A DNA stretch of 64,000 nt, from positions 19,811 to 83,810 of the forward strand of contig CAYSHC010000006.1 of NCBI GenBank assembly GCA_964430855.1, given 5' to 3'. Every line of letters begins with the position of its first letter. The first letter of the stretch is position 1. The stretch comes from JAEZDP01 sp964430855. Lineage in GTDB: Bacteria; Acidobacteriota; Vicinamibacteria; Vicinamibacterales; Vicinamibacteraceae. A program made the position numbers and the translations under genes. Below, piece after piece: positions 1 to 8,771 of the stretch. The notes beneath the pieces are model-generated. The model made no database searches. It was not told where the DNA came from and was given only the letters and a program-made list of their open reading frames with translations.

Positions 1-1871
1 GCGACGACCCGGCCAGCATCTCGATGCGCGTGGTGGCCGACCACGTCCGCGCGATGACCTTCCTCATCGGCGACGGCGTCGTGCCGAGCAACGAATGGCG
101 GGGCTACGTGCTGCGCAAGATCATGCGCCGCGCCATGCGCCACGGCAAGAAGCTCGGGCTCATGCAGCCGTTCCTCCACGAGCTGGCCGACGTCGTCATC
201 GACGAGATGCACGACGCCTATCCCGAGCTGCGCGCCGGACGCGACGCCATCGTCCGCGTGATCCGCGCCGAAGAGGACCGCTTCGACGCAGTGCTGACGT
301 CCGGCCTGAGCCGACTCGAAGAGGCCATCGAACGCGCCGCGTCGTCGTCGAGCCGGACCATCCCGGGCGACGTGGTGTTCCGGTTGTACGACTCGCTCGG
401 CCTGCCGCTCGACTTCATCGAGGACCTCGCCAGCGAGCGCCAGGTGGCCGTGGACCGCGAGGGATACGAGGCGGCGATGGCCCGGCAGCGCGAGCGTGCA
501 CGAGCGTCGAGCGCGTTCGAGATGGACGCGCAGGCCGGCTTCACCTACGCCTCCGACGCGGCGCGCGCGGAGGTGGAGGCCGTGCCGGACCAGTTCGAGG
601 GCTACACCACGACCGTCGTCGACGATGCGGTGGTGGTGGCGGTGTTCGACGAGTCGCGCCGGCAGGCGGCGTCGCTGTCGGCCGGCGCGACGGGGTTCGT
701 GGTCCTCGACAGGACGCCGTTCTACGTCGAGGCCGGCGGCCAGGTGTCGGACACGGGCGCGCTGACGGCCGACGGCGTCACGGCCAGCGTGGAGAACATG
801 TCACGGCTGCGCCCGGGCGGGCCGCGGGTGCATCACGTGCGCGTCACCGACGGCACGCTGGCGGCCGGCGCGCGCGTGCGGGCCGCAGTCGACGCGGATC
901 GCCGCCAGGCCATCCGGCGCAACCACACCGCGACGCATCTGCTGCACGCGGCGCTGCGCCAGGTGCTCGGCCCGCACGTGAAGCAGGCGGGATCGCTGGT
1001 CGCGCCCGATCGGCTGCGGTTCGACTTCCTGCACTTCTCGCCCATCGCCCGCGAGGAACTGGCCGCGATCGAGTCGCTCGTCAACGACCACGTCATGCGC
1101 AACGCAACCGTCGTCACGACGGTGCGCGACACCGAGGAGGCGATGGCCCTCGGCGCCATGGCCCTCTTTGGCGAGAAGTATGGCGACCGTGTCCGTGTCG
1201 TCGACATCGCGGGCTTCAGCCTGGAGCTGTGCGGCGGCACGCACTGTGCCGCGACCGGCGAGATCGGCCCGTTCACGATCGTCTCGGAGGGCGGCGTGGC
1301 CGCGGGCGTCAGGCGCATCGAGGCGCTGACAGGTACGAGCGCCCTGGAGCGCCTGCGCGAGGAGCGGCGTCACCTTGTGGCCCTGGCCGACGAGCTCAAG
1401 ACGACGCCCGCGCACGCCGCCGAGGCCGTCGCCCGCCTCCAGCAGGAGGTCAAGCGCCTTCAGAAGGAGTTGCACGACGCGCAGCTGCGGGCCGCCATGG
1501 GCGCCACGGGACAGGGCGGCGACGGCGCCACCCGTGTCGAGGTGTCCGGCGTGACGCTCCAGACGCGGCGGGTGGACGGCCTCGATCGCACGGCGCTCCG
1601 TGATCTGGCCGACCAGCTCAAGCAGCAGATCGGGTCAGGCGTCGTCGTCCTGGCGGCGCGCACCGACGACAAGGCCGCGCTGGTCGTGTCGGTCACGAAG
1701 GACCTGACCGACCGCGTCAGGGCCGGTGACCTCGTGAAGCGGCTCGCGCCCATCGTCGGCGGCGGCGGCGGCGGCCGTCCGGACTTCGCCGAGGCGGGCG
1801 GCAAGCAGCCGGAACACATCGACAAGCTGCTGGCCGAGGCGCCGGACGTGCTCAGGAGCGTTCTCGGCTAG
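1..1871 (+). CDS. alaS: Alanine-tRNA ligase, 5'-truncated by the window edge
   Basis: Charges tRNA-Ala with alanine and edits mischarged Ser and Gly. The frame is already open at base 3, so the N-terminal part of the catalytic domain lies outside the window. The visible part begins in the tRNA-binding region (RVVADHVRA, then PSNEWRGYVLR). It continues through the editing domain, with the zinc-site motif HTATH (first His encoded at about 924) and CGGTHC (Cys at 1230, His at 1242). A coiled segment follows, then the DHHA1-like C-Ala domain with its glycine-rich VGGGGGGRPDFAEAGG stretch. The stop is TAG at 1869. No frameshift is seen, and a palindrome follows directly. Confidence 0.97.
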   Translation, partial: DDPASISMRVVADHVRAMTFLIGDGVVPSNEWRGYVLRKIMRRAMRHGKKLGLMQPFLHELADVVIDEMHDAYPELRAGRDAIVRVIRAEEDRFDAVLTSGLSRLEEAIERAASSSSRTIPGDVVFRLYDSLGLPLDFIEDLASERQVAVDREGYEAAMARQRERARASSAFEMDAQAGFTYASDAARAEVEAVPDQFEGYTTTVVDDAVVVAVFDESRRQAASLSAGATGFVVLDRTPFYVEAGGQVSDTGALTADGVTASVENMSRLRPGGPRVHHVRVTDGTLAAGARVRAAVDADRRQAIRRNHTATHLLHAALRQVLGPHVKQAGSLVAPDRLRFDFLHFSPIAREELAAIESLVNDHVMRNATVVTTVRDTEEAMALGAMALFGEKYGDRVRVVDIAGFSLELCGGTHCAATGEIGPFTIVSEGGVAAGVRRIEALTGTSALERLREERRHLVALADELKTTPAHAAEAVARLQQEVKRLQKELHDAQLRAAMGATGQGGDGATRVEVSGVTLQTRRVDGLDRTALRDLADQLKQQIGSGVVVLAARTDDKAALVVSVTKDLTDRVRAGDLVKRLAPIVGGGGGGRPDFAEAGGKQPEHIDKLLAEAPDVLRSVLG

Positions 1872-1874
1872 CGA

Positions 1875-1902
1875 CAGGATCGTCGTTTGCGCGACGATCC
1901 TG
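1875..1902 (+). terminator. Hairpin just after alaS
   Basis: An 11-bp perfect stem, CAGGATCGTCG at 1875-1885 and CGACGATCCTG at 1892-1902, encloses a 6-base loop. It starts 3 bases after the alaS stop codon. No T-run follows, so it may be a non-canonical terminator or an RNA-stabilising hairpin. Confidence 0.5.
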
Positions 1903-1987
1903 ACGCCTCGCCGTCGCAGGAACGGCCACGCGGCCCGGCCCGGGGCGCCGTTTTCCAGCTGATCCGTCCGGATCGGCTCTTGCTCAG

Positions 1988-2737
1988 GTGCGCGGCATGC
2001 TGCGCATCGGACCACGCCTCGTCTGGACCAGCGTCTGGAGCCTCGGCGTCCTCGCGGGCGGGGCCGCCGAGGCGTCGGCCCAGATCTACATGGGCCGCGA
2101 CGCCAGGGGCACCATCGTCCTGTCGGACCGCCCCATCGTCGACCCCAACGTGGCAACCTACGCCGTCCACGGTTCCGGCTACCGCACGACCCGCCGCGTC
2201 GAGGCGACGGCGCCCGCTGGCCGTGGCGACACCGTGTCGCTGTACGACGAGCTGATCGAGCGCCACGCCACGGCGCACGGCATCCGCCCCGAACTGGTCC
2301 GGGCCGTGATTCAGGTCGAGTCGGGGTTCAACGCACGGGCGCGTTCGGTCAAGGGCGCGATGGGCCTGATGCAGCTGATGCCGGCGACGGCCGAGGAGCT
2401 GGGCGTCGACAACCCGTGGGACCCGGCGCAGAACATTCGCGGCGGCGTCGCGTACCTGGCCCGCCTCCTCGACCGCTTCAAGGACGAGCGTCTGGCGCTG
2501 GCGGCCTACAACGCCGGCCCCGGCGCCGTGGAACGGTACGGGCAGCAGGTGCCGCCCTATCGCGAGACGCAGGACTACGTCCGAAGAATCGCCAGCCGTA
2601 CGCAGATCCCGGCCGCTGGCAGCCGCCCGGGCCGCCCGGTGATCTACAAGGTCTGGGAGGAAGTGGACGGTCGCCTCGTCATGCGCCTCACGGACGTGCG
2701 TCCCACCTCCGGCGCCTACGACGTCGTGGCTCGCTGA
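1988..2737 (+). CDS. Secreted lytic transglycosylase (SLT domain)
   Basis: Probably cleaves peptidoglycan glycan strands in the periplasm to give 1,6-anhydro-muropeptides. An N-terminal hydrophobic segment ending near ASAQ looks like a signal peptide. Residues about 33-50 (GRDARGTIVLSDRP) resemble the DUF4124-type segment often found before SLT domains. The SLT domain covers about residues 85-200: catalytic Glu111 in VIQVESGFN, then GAMGLMQLMPATA and the family motif LALAAYNAGPGAV. I chose the GTG at 1988; an in-frame ATG at 1997 is equally possible, as neither has a strong ribosome-binding site. It is convergent with the next gene. The family is certain; the in vivo substrate is inferred. 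Confidence 0.88.
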   Translation: MRGMLRIGPRLVWTSVWSLGVLAGGAAEASAQIYMGRDARGTIVLSDRPIVDPNVATYAVHGSGYRTTRRVEATAPAGRGDTVSLYDELIERHATAHGIRPELVRAVIQVESGFNARARSVKGAMGLMQLMPATAEELGVDNPWDPAQNIRGGVAYLARLLDRFKDERLALAAYNAGPGAVERYGQQVPPYRETQDYVRRIASRTQIPAAGSRPGRPVIYKVWEEVDGRLVMRLTDVRPTSGAYDVVAR

Positions 2738-2759
2738 TCACCGCCGCCCGTGATCAGCG
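2732..2759. terminator. Shared hairpin between convergent genes
   Basis: A 10-bp perfect stem (CGCTGATCAC at 2732-2741, GTGATCAGCG at 2750-2759) with an 8-base loop contains the stop codons of both converging genes (TGA at 2735-2737 plus; TGA at 2756-2754 minus). It probably ends or protects both transcripts. There is no T-run on either side. Confidence 0.5.
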
Positions 2760-3293
2760 CTCAGCTCCGCCCGTCCCCGCCCGCAGCGTATTGAGCTGCC
2801 CCCGGAACTCGGCGCGTATCTTCGCGACCTGCCGCTGCTCCACGCGCAGCGCCGTCGCGATCCGGCTGATCTCGTTGTCCTCGGAGGTCGAGATCCCGTG
2901 GTGCGCCGACAGCGCGAACAGGCAGCGCACGAGCCGCAGCTTCTCCTCCTCGGTGGCCAGCGAGGCAAACTCGCGCGCAACCTGGTAGTCCTCGGTCGCG
3001 CCGTGGCGACCTGTCGCCCGCACCGCACGTGCGATGGCGTCGGCCGCCTCTGCCCCGGACAGGTTGCCGGCAAGCTCGGTCAGCTGACGCTCCATGGTCT
3101 CGCGCTCGCCCGGCGTCACCTCGTGGTCGGCAAGGGCCACGCGGCTCAGGAGGTACGCGAACGCGGCGACAAACCGCGCACGTTCGGCCGAGAGGCCATC
3201 GATCGCCTCGGCAATCGCCCCCACCGTCTCCGTCTCGACCGCCCCGTCGTCGGCTCCTCCGAGGCCGAGCGTCTTCAGCAGCGTCCCCAGCAT
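2754..3293 (-). CDS. TerB-like helical protein
   Basis: A 179-residue all-helical protein resembling the TerB/DjlA N-terminal-like family. Acidic motifs typical of that fold are visible: VALADHEVTPGERE near residues 53-66 and HHGISTSEDNEISRI near 130-144. Both match the repeated 'D-x-x-x-s-x-x-E' pattern of the TerB core. There is no signal peptide or membrane segment. It lies 4 bases after the small membrane protein at 3298-3636 and is probably cotranscribed with it. A tellurite-resistance role should not be assumed, since no other ter genes are near. The function is unknown. Confidence 0.7.
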   Translation of the reverse strand: MLGTLLKTLGLGGADDGAVETETVGAIAEAIDGLSAERARFVAAFAYLLSRVALADHEVTPGERETMERQLTELAGNLSGAEAADAIARAVRATGRHGATEDYQVAREFASLATEEEKLRLVRCLFALSAHHGISTSEDNEISRIATALRVEQRQVAKIRAEFRGQLNTLRAGTGGAER

Positions 3294-3297
3294 CCGG

Positions 3298-3636
3298 TCA
3301 GCTCTTGAACGCCGCGCCGACCGCCCAGCTGACGATGCTGACGAGCAGGGCGCCGAGCACGGCGCTGCCGAAGCCGGTGACGTCGAAGCCGGGTGTAATC
3401 CCCGCCGCCAGGGCGAACGCGAGCCCGTTCACGACGAGGTAGAACAGCCCGAGGGTGAGGATGGTGAGGGGCAGCGTGAGCAGCGTGAGGATCGGCCGCA
3501 CCAGCGCGTTGACGAGGCCGAGGACCAGCGCCGCAACCGCGAGGGCCACGCCCGACTCGATGATCACGCCGGGCACGATGTACGCCGTCACCGCGAGGGC
3601 GATCGCGACAACGAACCATTGGACGAGGAAGCCCAT
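3298..3636 (-). CDS. Small four-helix membrane protein, 'phage holin family' type
   Basis: A 112-residue membrane protein starting MGFLVQWFVV, with about four hydrophobic segments (residues about 3-22, 27-46, 52-75 and 84-108). The loop LGLVNALVRPILTLLTLP and the later GFDVTGFGSAVLGALL match the widespread PF04020-type family. This family is called phage holin only by name and is chromosomal in many bacteria, so no prophage is implied. The frame stays open upstream, but the ATG at 3636 gives the standard family N-terminus. It is divergent from the S4 gene, with only 28 bases between the starts, which must hold both promoters. Confidence 0.8.
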   Translation of the reverse strand: MGFLVQWFVVAIALAVTAYIVPGVIIESGVALAVAALVLGLVNALVRPILTLLTLPLTILTLGLFYLVVNGLAFALAAGITPGFDVTGFGSAVLGALLVSIVSWAVGAAFKS

Positions 3637-3664
3637 ACGCTTCACGATAGCAGGAGCGACGCCC

Positions 3665-4168
3665 ATGCGCAGAACCGACACCCAGCCTGACCGCCACACG
3701 CCCCTCGACGCCGGGGCCTCCCGCGCCGCCCCGGGCCGCGACGCTGACGCCGGCCGGCCGGCCGACGTGCCGCCGGGCATCGGCGACGCTCCCGTCCGCC
3801 TCGACGTGTGGCTGGACGTCGCGTGTCTGTTCAAGACGCGGTCGGCAGCGCAGCAGGCCGTCAAGGGCGGCAAGGTGGACGTCAATGGCGCGCGAGGCCG
3901 CCCGAACCGTGAGGTGCGCCCTGGCGACGCCATCGTGATCACCCGCCCGATGGGCCGGAAGCAGCACGTCGTCGTCCGGGCAACGGCGACGCAGCACCTG
4001 CCGAGGGCCGACGCCCGCGCGTTCCTGTACGAGGACGTGACGCCCCCGCCGACGCCGGAGGAGCTGGCCTTCCAGCAGCTGCTGCGTGATACGCGGCCGC
4101 GCGGGCCCGTGGCGTCGCCCGACAAGCGCCAGCGCCGGGAGCTGCGCCGGCTCAAGGGCCGGGAGTAG
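3665..4168 (+). CDS. S4-domain RNA-binding protein (Hsp15/HslR-like)
   Basis: A 167-residue protein with one S4 RNA-binding domain at about residues 43-90: VRLDVWLDVACLFKTRSAA followed by GGKVDVNGARGRPNREVRPGD. The C-terminal tail is basic (KRQRRELRRLKGRE), as in Hsp15-type proteins that bind ribosomal subunits carrying stalled chains. The N-terminal 40 residues are low in order and not conserved in the family. The ATG at 3665 has a good AGGAG 8 bases upstream (3652-3656), which decides the start. Function is by family only; an rRNA- or tRNA-binding role in ribosome rescue is likely but not proven by the sequence. Confidence 0.8.
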   Translation: MRRTDTQPDRHTPLDAGASRAAPGRDADAGRPADVPPGIGDAPVRLDVWLDVACLFKTRSAAQQAVKGGKVDVNGARGRPNREVRPGDAIVITRPMGRKQHVVVRATATQHLPRADARAFLYEDVTPPPTPEELAFQQLLRDTRPRGPVASPDKRQRRELRRLKGRE

Positions 4169-4190
4169 GCTCCGGCAGGGCCAGCCGTGC

Positions 4191-4196
4191 TATACT
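4191..4196 (+). promoter_or_regulatory. -10 box for rpsT
   Basis: TATACT lies about 63 bases before the rpsT start in the gap after the S4 gene. No convincing -35 is seen at 16-18 bases. It would give a leader of about 55 nt, as is usual for rpsT. Confidence 0.45.
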
Positions 4197-4258
4197 TCGA
4201 CGTTTGCAGGCGGCCGGAAGTGCGCCGCCCATCATTGACGCGAGGACGAGGACTAGTT

Positions 4259-4528
4259 GTGGCCACTCACAAGTCGGCGCTGAAGGCGCACAAGCAGAGC
4301 ATCCAGAACCGGGACGCCAACCGCCAGTCGCGGACGCGGCTGCGGACGGCGCTCAAGCGCATCCGCAAGGCCCTGGCCGACGGCGATGCCAATGCCGCCA
4401 AAAGCCAGCTGAACGAGACGGTCTCGCTGATTGACAAGATGGCGGCCAAGGGCGTCATCCACGACAACGCCGCTGGGCGCTACAAGTCGCGCATCGCGAA
4501 GCGTCTCAACGCGCTGGCCTCCGCATAG
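4259..4528 (+). CDS. rpsT: 30S ribosomal protein S20
   Basis: Primary 16S rRNA-binding protein of the small subunit, 89 residues, the usual length. The start MATHKSALKAHKQS and the helical basic body (RLRTALKRIRKALADGD, then HDNAAGRYKSRIAKRLNAL) are diagnostic. The start is GTG at 4259, with AGGACGAGG a few bases upstream; the frame is open further upstream but not S20-like. Its last 23 bases overlap, tail to tail, the end of holA on the other strand. Confidence 0.98.
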   Translation: MATHKSALKAHKQSIQNRDANRQSRTRLRTALKRIRKALADGDANAAKSQLNETVSLIDKMAAKGVIHDNAAGRYKSRIAKRLNALASA

Positions 4529-5549
4529 GCGCCCCGGGCGCCCGTCCCTCGCCGGCCGACCGCCGCGTCGGCCCGCACAGTTCCACCACCAGCCGTTCGA
4601 GCACGACCCGCGGCTGCCCGCCCGACTTCATCGCGCCATCGGCGCGGTACACCGCACGCACGGCGTCAGGCACCCGTGACGGGTCGACCTGCGGCATCTT
4701 CGCGCGGACCCACCACCCGAGCTGACCGAGCACCATGAACGGCACGCTGCCGTTGTCGAGCGCGAGCGCCAGCAGCCGCAGCGCCGCCGCGGCATCGCGC
4801 GCCTGGATGGCGTTGGTGACGCCCCAGTCGTCGAGACTCCGGGCCGCCCCGACCACGGCCTGCACGTCGGCGGCGGTGACCGAGGGTGCGTCGCCGACAA
4901 ACAGGGCGAGGCGCTCGACGTCGCCGCGCAGGCGGCCCACGTTCGGACCGGCGCGCTCCACCAGCATGACGAGCGCGTCCCTGTCGATGCTCTTGCCCGC
5001 CCTGCGCAGCTGCTTCACGGCAAACTGCATGGCCTCGCGCAGCGCGGCGTCCGGACGCACGCCCTCGGTGTCGAACCCGCGACAGTCGACGAGCACCGCG
5101 TGCCTGTCCAGCAGCTTGCCGAGGCGCATCGTCCTGTTGATGGCGGTGGCCACGAGCACCAGCACGTTCGGCGGCTGCGGGTCGGTGACGTACGCCTCGA
5201 GCACGCCCAGGTCGCCGCGCGACTCCTCGTCGGCGTCGGCCCCATCGTCGTCGCGCGCGCCCGCCCTCCTGCGGGTCTTGAACAGCCGCTCCACGTGCAG
5301 GTAGAGAATGACGCGCCGCTCCGACAGCATCGGCAGCGTCCGGGCGGCCGCGACGACGGCCGCCGGATCGGCGTCGCCGTGGAAGCGCTCGACGTCGAGT
5401 GCCTGGAGCGACGGATCGACGAGCGCGACAAACGCCGCCACCGCCTCGTCCTTCGCCCGCTCGTCGTCTCCGACGACGAGGTAGAGGGGCGCGGGCCCCT
5501 GCGCGAGGTGCGCGGGCAGCGTGTCGGGGGTCAGGGGCTTGCCTGCCAC
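4506..5549 (-). CDS. holA: DNA polymerase III delta subunit
   Basis: Clamp-loader subunit that opens the sliding clamp. It is 347 residues, the normal size. Recognisable parts are the N-terminal APLYLVVGDDERAKDEAV and DVERFHGD, the LPMLSERRVILYLHVERLF segment of the AAA-like domain, and the helical part with AGPNVGRLRGDVERLALF, all standard for HolA. The start is GTG at 5549, one base after the lptE stop, so it is translationally coupled to leuS-lptE. The tail end overlaps rpsT. A lysine/arginine- and acid-rich insert (KTRRRAGARDDDGADADEE) near residues 110-130 is a lineage extra. Confidence 0.92.
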   Translation of the reverse strand: MAGKPLTPDTLPAHLAQGPAPLYLVVGDDERAKDEAVAAFVALVDPSLQALDVERFHGDADPAAVVAAARTLPMLSERRVILYLHVERLFKTRRRAGARDDDGADADEESRGDLGVLEAYVTDPQPPNVLVLVATAINRTMRLGKLLDRHAVLVDCRGFDTEGVRPDAALREAMQFAVKQLRRAGKSIDRDALVMLVERAGPNVGRLRGDVERLALFVGDAPSVTAADVQAVVGAARSLDDWGVTNAIQARDAAAALRLLALALDNGSVPFMVLGQLGWWVRAKMPQVDPSRVPDAVRAVYRADGAMKSGGQPRVVLERLVVELCGPTRRSAGEGRAPGAPMRRPAR

Positions 5550-5550
5550 G

Positions 5551-6120
5551 TCAGAAGGCTTCGAGGATGGCGCTCACCGTCCGGCGCGCGACGTCGTTGG
5601 CCACGCGGTCGAGCGCCGTCCGGTCCTGTCCGAGGAACGCGCTGGGATCGGTGGCGCCGGTGCCTGTCGTCAGGTCGTACTCCTCGTCGAACTGCTGCGC
5701 GGCGTTGGCCCAGATGACCTTGTCGGCCCGGACGTCCTTGAACTCGAGGCTGAGCGTCATGCGGAACAGGTACCGCGTGGCCTGGTTGTTCTGATCGAAC
5801 CCGGTCGGCTCGAGTGCGACGCCGACGATCGTGCCGTTCAGCACCGCATCGACGCCCTCGGTGTCGGGGACCACCTGGTAGCGGCCGCGGCCGATGAACT
5901 CGGTACGGACGCGCTCGGTGATGGTGCGCTCGAGGTCGAACACGGTCGTGTTGTTGGTGAACTGCGGGATCCCGATGATGCGGATGTACGACGGCAGGAA
6001 GTTGCCACGCCCGGCCAGCGAGTAGCCGCAGGCCGTCGAGACAAAGCCGGCAACGCCGGCCAGGCCAGCGGCCAGCAGGTGCCGGCGTGTCGTCCGCGCG
6101 CGACGTCCCGCGCCGGTCAC
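5551..6120 (-). CDS. lptE: LptE-like LPS-assembly lipoprotein
   Basis: A 189-residue outer-membrane lipoprotein, the likely partner of LptD in placing LPS on the cell surface. The N-terminus carries an RR pair (TTRRHLL), a hydrophobic stretch and a lipobox-like FVSTAC with Cys31. After it comes GYSLAGRGNFLP, typical of LptE, and then the conserved IGIPQFTNNTTVFDLER and LTERVRTEF-type segment. It starts with a GTG overlapping the leuS stop by 4 bases, and holA follows after 1 base. The order leuS-lptE-holA is also known from other Gram-negatives and supports the call. Confidence 0.85.
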   Translation of the reverse strand: MTGAGRRARTTRRHLLAAGLAGVAGFVSTACGYSLAGRGNFLPSYIRIIGIPQFTNNTTVFDLERTITERVRTEFIGRGRYQVVPDTEGVDAVLNGTIVGVALEPTGFDQNNQATRYLFRMTLSLEFKDVRADKVIWANAAQQFDEEYDLTTGTGATDPSAFLGQDRTALDRVANDVARRTVSAILEAF

Positions 6121-8681
6121 CGGGCCTCCTTCACGACGACACTCACCAGCCGGCCCTTCGCCACGATCACCTTCACCACGTCCTTGCCCTCGGTGTGTGC
6201 CCTGACGTTCGCGTCGGCCAGGGCCGCCTCGCGGATGGCCGCCTCGTCGGCGTCGGCGGGCACGGTGACGCGGCCACGCACCTTGCCGTTGACCTGGACG
6301 GGCAGCGTCAGCGCCTCGGCCTTTGCCGCCTCCTCGTCGAGCGCCGGCCAGCCTGCCGCCACCACTCCGTCGGCATGCCCCAGCCGCTCCCACAGCTCCT
6401 CGGCCATGTGCGGCGCAAACGGCGACAGCATCAGGACGAGCGCCTCGATCGCCTCGCGGGCGACGGCCAGCGTGCCAGGGGGGACGTCCGGGACGCGGCC
6501 CGCGCCGTCCTGCTGCTCGGCACGACGTCCCGGCCTGAAGAGGCCCGTCCGCTCCCCGAACGCGTACAGCTCGTTGACCAGCTCCATCAGCCCCGAGATG
6601 GCCGTGTTCAGGTGGACGCGCGGGTACAGGTCGTCGGTGACGCGCGCGATCGTCTGGTGCGTCCGGCGTCGCAGCGCGCGCTCGTCGGCCGACAGCTCGG
6701 CGGGAATATCCGCGGGCGCGGCGGCGAGCACGGGCGCGAGCGGCTCGACCAGCCGCCACACGCGCCCGAGGAACCGATAGCTCCCCTCGAGCCCCGTGTC
6801 GGTCCACTCGACCTCCTTCTCGGGGGGCGCGACAAACATCACGTAGAGCCGCAGCGCGTCGGCACCGTAGCGCTCGATCATCGCGTCGGGATCGACGACG
6901 TTGCCCTTCGACTTCGACATCACCTGCCCGTCCTTGAGGACCATGCCCTGCGTGAGCAGGCGGGCAAACGGCTCGTCGTGGTCGACCATGCCGAGGTCGC
7001 GAAACACGCGCGCGAAGAACCGCGAGTAGATCAGGTGCAGGATCGCGTGCTCGACGCCGCCGCTGTAGAAGTCGACGGGGGCCCAGTAGTTGCACTTCGC
7101 CGGGTCGAAGGGCGCCGTGGCGTTGCCGGCGTCGGTGAACCGGTAGAAGTACCAGGAGGAGTCGAAGAACGTGTCCATCGTGTCGGTCTCGCGGCGGGCG
7201 GCCCCGCCACACTTCGGACACGTCACGTTGACAAACTCGGGCAGCTGCGCGAGCGGCGACTCGCCCTTGCCGCTGAACTCGACGACGCGCGGCAGCACCA
7301 CCGGCAGCTGGTCGTCGGGCACCGGCACCACGCCGCACGACGGGCAGTGGATCATGGGGATGGGCGTCCCCCAGTAGCGCTGGCGCGAGACGCCCCAGTC
7401 CTTGAGCCGGTACTGCACCGTGCGATGGCCGATGCCCCGCGCCTCTGCCCAGGCGGCCATCGCCTCCCACGCCTCCGGCGTGGGCTTGCCACTGAACTCC
7501 CCGGAGTTCACGCTGACGCCGTCATCGGTGAACGGCTCGGTCATGGCCTCGCCGGGCAGGGGGTCGGCACCGACGGGCGCCACCACCGGCACGACCGGCA
7601 GCCCGTACTTGCGCGCGAACTCGAAGTCGCGCTCGTCGTGCGCGGGCACGGCCATGATGGCCCCGGTGCCGTAGCCGCCCAGCACGAAATTGGCAACCCA
7701 CACGGGCACCGTCTCGCCCGTGAACGGGTTGACGACGCGGCGGCCGGTGTCGAAGCCCTCCTTGTCCACCTCGCCCGAGATGCGACCGAGGCGGTCCTGC
7801 TGGCGGTAGCGCTCGGCGCGCGCCCGAAAGCCTGCCGGATCATCCGACTCGGCGGCGAACCGCTCGACCAGCTCGTGCTCGGGGGCAATCAGGACGAACG
7901 TCGCGCCGAAGATCGTGTCGATGCGGGTCGTGAAGATCTCGATGCCCTCCGCCGTCGGCCGGCCCTCGGCGTCGGCGAGCGGGAAGGTCGCCTGCACGCC
8001 CTCCGACTTGCCGATCCAGTTGCGCTGCATGGTCAGCACCTTCTCGGGCCAGTCGGGCAGGCGCGTGGTGCCGTCCAGCAGCTCCTCGGCGTATGCCGTG
8101 ATGCGCAGGAACCACTGCTCGAGCTCGCGCGACGTGACGTGCGTGCCGCACCGCCAGCACGTGCCGTCGATGACCTGCTCGTTGGCCAGCACGGTCAGGC
8201 AGCTCGGGCACCAGTTGACGGTCGAGCGCCGCCGGTACGCGAGGCCGCGCTCGAACATGCGGATGAAGAGCCACTGGTTCCAGCGGTAGTAGTCGGGGAG
8301 GCACGTCGCCAGCTCGCGGCCCCAGGCGTAGCTGATGCCCAGCCGCTGGAGCTGGCCCTTCATGTACGCGATGTTCTCGAGGGTCCAGTCCTCCGGGTGG
8401 AGGTTGTTCTTGATGGCCGCGTTCTCGGCCGGCAGGCCGAAGGCGTCCCAGCCGAACGGGTGCAGCACGTTGAAGCCCTGCATCCGCTTCAGACGCGCCA
8501 CGACGTCGCCGATCATGTAGTTGCGCACGTGCCCGACGTGGGCGCGCCCCGACGGGTAGGCGAACATCTCGAGGCAGTAGAACTTCTGCTTCGCCGGGTC
8601 CTCGACGACCTCGAAGGCGCCGGTGTCGGCCCAGCGCTGCTGCCACTTGCGTTCGATGTCCTGCGGGGAATAGTCAGCCAC
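6117..8681 (-). CDS. leuS: Leucine-tRNA ligase
   Basis: Class I synthetase charging tRNA-Leu, 854 residues, normal length. The HIGH motif appears as YPSGRAHVGHVRNYM near residue 45 and KMSKS as VMSKSKGNVVDPD in the C-terminal half. Two zinc-ribbon-like cysteine pairs are present (CPSCLTVLA...CWRCG and CPKCGGAARRETD). The editing domain includes TTRIDTIFGATFVLIAPEH. I chose the GTG at 8681 (MADYSPQDIERKWQQRW), which gives the family N-terminus; the frame is open far upstream but without homology. A perfect TATAAT lies 40 bases upstream on the minus strand. Confidence 0.97.
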   Translation of the reverse strand: MADYSPQDIERKWQQRWADTGAFEVVEDPAKQKFYCLEMFAYPSGRAHVGHVRNYMIGDVVARLKRMQGFNVLHPFGWDAFGLPAENAAIKNNLHPEDWTLENIAYMKGQLQRLGISYAWGRELATCLPDYYRWNQWLFIRMFERGLAYRRRSTVNWCPSCLTVLANEQVIDGTCWRCGTHVTSRELEQWFLRITAYAEELLDGTTRLPDWPEKVLTMQRNWIGKSEGVQATFPLADAEGRPTAEGIEIFTTRIDTIFGATFVLIAPEHELVERFAAESDDPAGFRARAERYRQQDRLGRISGEVDKEGFDTGRRVVNPFTGETVPVWVANFVLGGYGTGAIMAVPAHDERDFEFARKYGLPVVPVVAPVGADPLPGEAMTEPFTDDGVSVNSGEFSGKPTPEAWEAMAAWAEARGIGHRTVQYRLKDWGVSRQRYWGTPIPMIHCPSCGVVPVPDDQLPVVLPRVVEFSGKGESPLAQLPEFVNVTCPKCGGAARRETDTMDTFFDSSWYFYRFTDAGNATAPFDPAKCNYWAPVDFYSGGVEHAILHLIYSRFFARVFRDLGMVDHDEPFARLLTQGMVLKDGQVMSKSKGNVVDPDAMIERYGADALRLYVMFVAPPEKEVEWTDTGLEGSYRFLGRVWRLVEPLAPVLAAAPADIPAELSADERALRRRTHQTIARVTDDLYPRVHLNTAISGLMELVNELYAFGERTGLFRPGRRAEQQDGAGRVPDVPPGTLAVAREAIEALVLMLSPFAPHMAEELWERLGHADGVVAAGWPALDEEAAKAEALTLPVQVNGKVRGRVTVPADADEAAIREAALADANVRAHTEGKDVVKVIVAKGRLVSVVVKEAR

Positions 8682-8720
8682 GGTGCGCGGTGTCCTCTTC
8701 AGGGAAACGGCCAAACCTGA

Positions 8721-8726
8721 ATTATA
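8721..8726 (-). promoter_or_regulatory. -10 box for leuS-lptE-holA
   Basis: A perfect TATAAT is read on the minus strand in the 90-bp space between leuS and the divergent GH2 gene. It would place the start of transcription about 33 nt before the leuS GTG. No clear TTGACA-like -35 is visible. Confidence 0.55.
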
Positions 8727-8771
8727 GCGTTCGCGGTTCCGGGCCGCCGGGTTCGTGCTACCTTGCGCCCC

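Noticed and set aside
2754..3636. Tellurite resistance (TerB) and phage holin, suggesting a mobile element
   Set aside because: Both names are family labels. No other ter, phage or integrase genes are near, and the context is ordinary chromosome.
6087..8720. Other very long plus-strand frames (for example 6087-8720, 41573-44035 and 44050-46488)
   Set aside because: They lie opposite leuS, bamA and clpC, show no domain motifs, and arise because stop codons are rare at this GC content.
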